Origin: Archangium sp.
GTDB lineage: Bacteria > Myxococcota > Myxococcia > Myxococcales > Myxococcaceae
Assembly: GCA_016793585.1 (NCBI GenBank)
Contig: JAEUJR010001051.1
Coordinates: forward strand, 1-10,109
Length of the DNA stretch: 10,109 nucleotides
Reading direction: 5' to 3'
The position numbers and the translations under genes are program-made. Under the pieces are notes generated by a model, which saw only the letters and a list, made by a program, of their open reading frames with translations, ran no database searches and had not been told where the DNA came from. Each line of letters starts with the position of its first letter. Within the stretch, counting starts at the first letter, position 1. Shown piece by piece: positions 6,531 to 10,109 of the stretch.

Positions 6531-7331
6531 GTGAACGACTTCTACGCCTCACTTCAACGACTGCTCGACGAAGGGTCGCCCTTCGTCCTCTGCACCGTCA
6601 TCGCGTCGCACGGCTCGACCCCGCAGAAGCCGGGCAGCAAGCTCGTCGTGAAGGCCGATGGCTCGCTCGTCGGCACCGTCGGTGGTGGCGCCATCGAGAA
6701 GCAGATCATCGACGCGGCGCTGGTGTTGCTGAACGACGTCGCCGCCACCACGACGACGCTCGAGACGCACCTCACGCACGAACTGGGTATGTGCTGCGGC
6801 GGGAAGATGACGGTCTTCCTCGAGAAGCACGCCCGCGCGCCGGCGCTGGTGCTGTTCGGAGCGGGCCACGTCGCCAAGGAGCTCTCGGCGCTCTGCGTCT
6901 CAGCGGGCTTTCAGGTCACCGTCGTCGACGAGCGCGCGGAGTGGGCCACGCCGGAGCGGTTCCCCGGCGCGACGGTGGTGGTGCAGCCACCCGATGACGT
7001 CGCGCGAACGCACCCCGGCGGGGTCGACACGTTCTTCTGCATCGCGACCCACGACCACCCGCTCGACCAGCGCTGCGTCGAGGCGTTGCTCGACAAACCC
7101 GCTGCGTACCTCGGCGTCATCGGCAGCCGCCGCAAAGCCGAGCGGTTTCGTCAGCGCCTGCTCGCCGCCGGCTTCTCGAAGGAGCGCATCGCCCTGCTCG
7201 AGTGCCCCATGGGCGTCGACATCGGCGCGCTGACGCCAGTCGAGATCGCCATCTCCATCACCGCCCGCCTCGTCGCCATACGCCGCGCGGAACGGGTCAA
7301 AGCGAAGGCGCGTCACCTCGCCTCGGTGTAG
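6531..7331 (+). CDS. xdhC: XdhC family protein (molybdenum hydroxylase / xanthine dehydrogenase accessory factor)
   Basis: This encodes 266 residues, with GTG at 6531 as start because the family opens about ten residues before the LLDEG...V-L-C-T-V-I segment seen here. Seen: an XdhC/CoxI N-terminal domain with ASHGSTPQKPGSKLVV (25-40), TVGGG (49-53) and MCCGGKM (87-93). A linker is followed by a Rossmann-like C-terminal domain with LFGAGHVAKEL (108-118), VVDERAEW (131-138), THDH (173-176), GVIGSRRK (195-202) and CPMGVDIGALTPVEIAISI (225-243). Known: XdhC proteins bind molybdenum cofactor, help its sulfuration and insert it into xanthine dehydrogenase-type enzymes in the cytoplasm. No Mo-hydroxylase subunit lies in the window, so the client is unknown. 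No Shine-Dalgarno is visible. A TANNNT hexamer (TACGCT, 6514-6519) ends 11 bases before the GTG. The next gene starts 13 bp after the stop. Confidence 0.92.
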   Translation: MNDFYASLQRLLDEGSPFVLCTVIASHGSTPQKPGSKLVVKADGSLVGTVGGGAIEKQIIDAALVLLNDVAATTTTLETHLTHELGMCCGGKMTVFLEKHARAPALVLFGAGHVAKELSALCVSAGFQVTVVDERAEWATPERFPGATVVVQPPDDVARTHPGGVDTFFCIATHDHPLDQRCVEALLDKPAAYLGVIGSRRKAERFRQRLLAAGFSKERIALLECPMGVDIGALTPVEIAISITARLVAIRRAERVKAKARHLASV

Positions 7332-7334
7332 GGT
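7329..7334 (+). promoter_or_regulatory. Possible -10 element (TAGGGT) for the first cysteine-rich lipoprotein gene
   Basis: TAGGGT fits TANNNT, overlaps the xdhC stop codon and ends 10 bases before the GTG at 7345. With no Shine-Dalgarno in the 13-bp gap, a very short-leader transcript is conceivable. Translational coupling from xdhC is the simpler alternative. No -35 match was found. Confidence 0.2.
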
Positions 7335-7344
7335 ATTCGTTCTC

Positions 7345-8601
7345 GTGCGCCGCCTCCTCGCCTTCAGCGCCCTCGTGTTCGCCGCGTGCCCCACGCCGAT
7401 GCCGACGCCCGACGCGGCCGTCATCGTGCCCGAAGTCGACGCCGGAGAAGTCGAGCCCGAGGTCGACGCCGGCCGCATGCGCTTCGACGCCGGGGCGCCC
7501 GACGCGGGCTTCACCACGGCCTCCGCCGTCACCTGGTGCCGCACCCGCGCCCTCGCGAGCTGTCTGCGGCAGGTGCGCTGCCTGAGCCTCTCGGAGTCGT
7601 CCCTCACCGACTGCGTGGCGCGCACCGCCGACGGCTGCGACCAGCTCGCCTTCACCACCGGCGTCGACGCTGGCCGCCTCGGCTTCGACAGCACGAAGGC
7701 CGTCACCTGCTTGAACGACTTCGCCTCGGGCAGCTGCGCCGTCGAGCCGCCCTCCTGCGCGAGCGTCTTCACGGGCCGGGTGCCTGCCGACGGCGGCTGC
7801 GTCACGACGAACGACTGCAACGAGAGCTCGTTCTGCGACGTCTACTCGGGCACCTGCCCGTACCGCTGCCGCCCCTTCGGCCAGCTCGGTGAGAGCTGCG
7901 ACTTCTTCCGCCGCTGCGCGCCAACGCTGGGCTGCTACGTCGGCGACGGCGGCTCCGAGACCTGCCAGGTCATCAAGCGCCCCGGCGAGGCGTGTGTCGA
8001 CTTCGACGAGTGCGGTGAGAACGGCGCGTGCATCTCGAGCACGTGCGTGCAGCGCCGCGCCGACGCTGGCCAGCCGTGTGGCATCTCGTCGGGCTACCCG
8101 TACTGCGCCGACGAGTACTTCTGCCGGCAAGACGCTCCCGACGCTGGTGACGAGCCGCCACCTGGAACGTGCCAGCGCCGCGCAGGTCTCGGCGGAACGT
8201 GCGTCGGCAGCGGCTCGTGTCTGCCCTCACTGCGATGCTCGGCCGTCATCACGACTGGCACCTGCCGGGCGCGCTCCAGACGCGGAGAGCTCTGCTCGGG
8301 TTACACCGACTGTGAAGACGGCCTGTTCTGCTCCAACACCAGCCAGCGCTGCGAGCCCTACCCGGGTGACGGGGGCGACTGTGGGTATTCGGGCGGCAGC
8401 AGTGGCCGATGTCTGACGGGCTTCTTCTGCCGCTACAACGCCGGTGACTATGCCTGCGAGCGTCGCCGTGCGGTGGGCGAAGACTGCGACTATGATGGCG
8501 TGTGCCTGTCGAATGAATGCGAGTTCGGCCGCCGGCCCGATGGAGGGTTTGGTGGAACGTGCGGAATCGCCTGCTCGCTGAAGGCCGACGCCGGGCTGTA
8601 G
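7345..8601 (+). CDS. Cysteine-rich lipoprotein with Dickkopf-like four-cysteine modules (paralogue 1)
   Basis: This encodes 418 residues, start GTG. Seen: a lipoprotein signal MRRLLAFSALVFAAC (anchor cysteine 15), then a DAG-rich linker (VDAGEVEPEVDAGRM...APDAG, 31-55). A nine-cysteine N-terminal domain (C65-C152) follows. From about residue 150 to 410 there are eight modules of the form G-x-x-C-x5-C-x5-C-x(4-9)-C, for example GELCSGYTDCEDGLFCSN and GGTCVGSGSCLPSLRCSA. Modules 4 and 7 have a longer first spacing. I count 43 cysteines in all and no CxxCH haem motif. Known: databases place similar myxobacterial proteins with the Dickkopf N-terminal cysteine-rich fold. Inferred: a disulfide-stapled rod on the outer membrane, function unknown. 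The start lies 13 bp after the xdhC stop and 1271 bp before its paralogue's start, so the three probably form one transcript. Confidence 0.85.
   Translation: MRRLLAFSALVFAACPTPMPTPDAAVIVPEVDAGEVEPEVDAGRMRFDAGAPDAGFTTASAVTWCRTRALASCLRQVRCLSLSESSLTDCVARTADGCDQLAFTTGVDAGRLGFDSTKAVTCLNDFASGSCAVEPPSCASVFTGRVPADGGCVTTNDCNESSFCDVYSGTCPYRCRPFGQLGESCDFFRRCAPTLGCYVGDGGSETCQVIKRPGEACVDFDECGENGACISSTCVQRRADAGQPCGISSGYPYCADEYFCRQDAPDAGDEPPPGTCQRRAGLGGTCVGSGSCLPSLRCSAVITTGTCRARSRRGELCSGYTDCEDGLFCSNTSQRCEPYPGDGGDCGYSGGSSGRCLTGFFCRYNAGDYACERRRAVGEDCDYDGVCLSNECEFGRRPDGGFGGTCGIACSLKADAGL
7792..8574 (+). repeat. Eight coding repeats of a four-cysteine module
   Basis: The modules recur every 25-33 residues, each opening with G-[EGQ]-x-C. 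First-cysteine spacers are VTTND, DFFRR, VDFDE, GISSGYPY, VGSGS, SGYTD, GYSGGSSGR and DYDGV. The units are diverged in DNA. Confidence 0.75.
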
Positions 8602-8614
8602 GAAGCGGTCTTTC

Positions 8615-9964
8615 GTGACTCTCTCTCGTGCATTCGTCGTCGGGCTCGCCATCGGTCTGGCGGTGGGCTGCTCGGCCAGGCCACCGACGGTGCTGCTGCC
8701 TGACGGAGGCGTTGGCGCCAATGGTGTCGGCGGCGGCTCGTCGGGCTCTGGCGGCGGCGCGAGCGATGCCGGCCTTCCCTTTCGCACCGCGTGCACGACG
8801 CTCAACGCCAGACGCTGCGAGCTGCTCAAGAGCTGCGGCGTCATCGACGACACGACTGAGGCGTACCGTGACTGCATCGCCTGGCTGACGGCGACGTGGT
8901 GCGGCCCGACGAAGTGGGTGCCGCGCGTCGAGAAGGGCACCCTGCGGTACGACGGCGTGCGCGCGCAGACCTGCGCGACCGACTGGACGACGCGGGCCTG
9001 CTCCGACTGGGCGACGGAGCCCTCGTCGTGCACGCGCTTCTTGAGCCCCGCCGTCGCGCTCGGCGGCCGCTGCTACGACGGCTACCAGGAGTGCGCCGAT
9101 GGCGTGTGCCGCGGCGGCGCGTGCCCTCGAACGTGCGTCATGCGCGGCGCCATCGGCGAGGCGTGCGTCACCGCCGCCGACTGCCAGGCGAGCCTGTACT
9201 GCCGGCCCCCCATCGTCTCGGGGCCCAGCCAGTGCACGCCGTACGGAGCGGAGCAGACGCCGTGCACGCCGACCCAGCTGTGCGCGCTAGGGTTGCTCTG
9301 CAGCGGCGGGCAATGCCGCCGGCTGCCCGCCGCCGAGCAGCCGTGCCTCATGGGCCGCTGTGACGAAGGGGCCTTCTGCCTGTCGGCGCTCGACGGTGGC
9401 CAGTGCGAAGCCCGGCGTGACGCGGGGCTGTCGTGCAGCGACGACTCGCAGTGCGGCACCGGGCTGGTCTGCGACGGCGCCTCGCAGACGTGCGTGCCTT
9501 CGGTCGTCACGGCCATTGGCGGGGAGTGCACGCCCCAGCAGCAGTGCCCGTCGGGGTCGACCTGCCTCATCGAGAGCGGTTCGCTGCGCGGCACCTGCAC
9601 GGCGCCCCGACGCAGCGGCGAGGCGTGCCTCTCGGCCTCCGATTGCCAGGAGCACCTCACCTGTCTGGAGTCGGACGGCGCGCGGGCGTGTTCGCCTCGC
9701 AAGAAGAACGGGTCGACGTGCACGACGTCGCGTGACTGCTTCGGCTCGAGCACCTGTCTGGCGGGCAGCTGCGTCGCGCTCCCGTCACTCGGCGAGGCGT
9801 GCTCGGCGTCGTTGCCCTGCCGCTGGGGCGCGTGCCTCGACGCGACCGACGGTGGCGCCATCTGCATCGAGCCGCAGGGCCCGGGCCAGCCATGCCGAAC
9901 GGGTCAGGACTGCGCGTCGGAGCGCTGCGAGCAGGGCCTGTGCACGCCCGCCTGCCTGCCCTGA
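8615..9964 (+). CDS. Cysteine-rich lipoprotein with Dickkopf-like four-cysteine modules (paralogue 2)
   Basis: This encodes 449 residues, with GTG at 8615, 13 bp after the stop of paralogue 1. Seen: a lipoprotein signal ending LAVGC (anchor cysteine 19), a Gly/Ser-rich linker (GGGSSGSGGGASDAG, 39-53), then a nine-cysteine domain (C60-C153). Ten four-cysteine modules follow from residue 150 to 447, for example GEACVTAADCQASLYC, GLSCSDDSQCGTGLVC and GEACLSASDCQEHLTC. It ends with CTPACLP. I count 51 cysteines and no CxxCH. The N-terminal domain aligns cysteine-for-cysteine with paralogue 1, with shared anchors such as G-x-L-x-x-D, A-x-T-C, P-S-C and GG-x-C, so the pair is a tandem duplication that later gained or lost modules. 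Inferred: outer-membrane, oxidised extracytoplasmic rod, role unknown. The AGGA overlapping the previous stop is a marginal ribosome binding site, 11 bases away. Confidence 0.85.
   Translation: MTLSRAFVVGLAIGLAVGCSARPPTVLLPDGGVGANGVGGGSSGSGGGASDAGLPFRTACTTLNARRCELLKSCGVIDDTTEAYRDCIAWLTATWCGPTKWVPRVEKGTLRYDGVRAQTCATDWTTRACSDWATEPSSCTRFLSPAVALGGRCYDGYQECADGVCRGGACPRTCVMRGAIGEACVTAADCQASLYCRPPIVSGPSQCTPYGAEQTPCTPTQLCALGLLCSGGQCRRLPAAEQPCLMGRCDEGAFCLSALDGGQCEARRDAGLSCSDDSQCGTGLVCDGASQTCVPSVVTAIGGECTPQQQCPSGSTCLIESGSLRGTCTAPRRSGEACLSASDCQEHLTCLESDGARACSPRKKNGSTCTTSRDCFGSSTCLAGSCVALPSLGEACSASLPCRWGACLDATDGGAICIEPQGPGQPCRTGQDCASERCEQGLCTPACLP
9062..9955 (+). repeat. Ten coding repeats of a four-cysteine module
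   Basis: The consensus is C-x5-C-x5-C-x(4-10)-C with a period of about 27-35 residues. Shortened variants occur: C-x4-C in the fourth unit (CLMGRC) and C-x4-C between cysteines two and three in the last two. The unit count differs from the eight of the neighbouring paralogue, suggesting module gain or loss after duplication. Confidence 0.75.
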
Positions 9965-9997
9965 AGCACCGAGCTCGAGTCTCGACAGCTGCTGCCG

Positions 9998-10003
9998 TAG
10001 CCT
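9998..10003 (+). promoter_or_regulatory. Possible -10 element (TAGCCT) of a leaderless gene
   Basis: TAGCCT fits TANNNT and ends six bases before the GTG at 10010. That puts the expected transcription start on or next to the start codon. No Shine-Dalgarno is present in between. The -35 region is not recognisable. Confidence 0.33.
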
Positions 10004-10009
10004 GGCCCG

Positions 10010-10109
10010 GTGAAGCTCGTCCCCGGGCTGTACGAAGCGGCCATCACCGAAGAGCTCGAGGCGGCGCTCCAGCAGCTCCCCGACGCCGACGCCACCCGCG
10101 AGCCGCTCA
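10010..10109 (+). CDS. N-terminal fragment, possibly a DUF3427-type helicase (3'-truncated)
   Basis: Thirty-three codons from the GTG at 10010 run to the window end without a stop, giving MKLVPGLYEAAITEELEAAL and a further QQLPDADATREPL. The opening P-G-L-Y-E followed by an E-E-L-E-A-x-L helix is what I recall at the N-terminus of DUF3427 domain-containing DEAD/DEAH helicases, which often carry a PLD-type nuclease domain first. That link rests on about 25 residues and is tentative. A TAGCCT hexamer six bases before the GTG and the lack of a Shine-Dalgarno support leaderless initiation here. The gene follows the cysteine-rich pair after 45 bp but is probably independently transcribed. Confidence 0.45.
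   Translation, partial: MKLVPGLYEAAITEELEAALQQLPDADATREPL

Noticed and set aside
6900..7820. 306-residue minus-strand open frame across the xdhC / lipoprotein junction
   Set aside because: It is antisense to conserved XdhC motifs, has no recognisable domain, and has biased shadow composition.
7345..9964. Multihaem cytochrome interpretation of the cysteine-rich pair
   Set aside because: No CxxCH motif occurs in either protein. The regular C-x5-C-x5-C pattern fits disulfide modules.
9970..9990. Imperfect palindrome around GAGCTCGAGTCTCGACAGC as terminator or operator
   Set aside because: It has a bulged stem, a three-base loop and no T-run.
1..10109. CRISPR array, tRNA/rRNA, insertion sequence or prophage genes
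   Set aside because: No short direct-repeat array, RNA gene signature, transposase, integrase or terminal inverted repeats were seen on either strand.

Overview
The window is very GC-rich DNA with strong G/C preference at third codon positions. It carries several family signatures typical of Myxococcota (delta-proteobacterial predators and relatives): a DUF2378/TIGR02265 protein, an AgmX/PglI C-terminal-domain protein, DAG/DGG-linker lipoproteins with Dickkopf-like cysteine modules, and a remnant of a WGR/TIGR02996 protein. I infer a myxobacterial chromosome and cannot name the species.

Layout. 1-168 is the end of a Fis-type HTH regulator, probably the tail of a sigma-54 activator. It overlaps tail-to-tail with a DUF2378 gene (155-709, minus). 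Divergent from that is an outer-membrane beta-barrel-like protein (764-1462). After a 173-bp gap holding a possible sigma-54 promoter comes a beta-helix lipoprotein built of three ~188-residue repeats (1636-3384). It converges, with 3 bp between stop codons, on an AgmX/PglI-domain inner-membrane protein (3388-4677, minus). A small zinc-ribbon-like protein (4759-5100, minus) lies upstream of the AgmX gene. Divergent from it is a lipoprotein (5165-6172) in which I see two degenerate copies of the AgmX module. Next is a badly decayed WGR/TIGR02996 pseudogene (6156-6456, minus).

The right third is a plus-strand run: an XdhC-family molybdenum-hydroxylase accessory gene (6531-7331), then two tandem paralogous cysteine-rich lipoproteins (7345-8601 and 8615-9964). 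Both junctions in this trio are exactly 13 bp. The window closes with the first 33 codons of a gene resembling the N-terminus of DUF3427-type helicases (10010-10109).

How the genes work together. Most products are predicted envelope or surface proteins: one OMP, four lipoproteins and one TonB-like single-pass protein. The two most interesting signals are: (a) the tandem cysteine-rich lipoproteins share a nine-cysteine N-terminal domain, followed by 8 and 10 copies of a four-cysteine module; (b) the lipoprotein near the AgmX gene looks like an exported double version of the AgmX C-terminal module. No rRNA, tRNA, CRISPR array, insertion sequence or integrase was seen.
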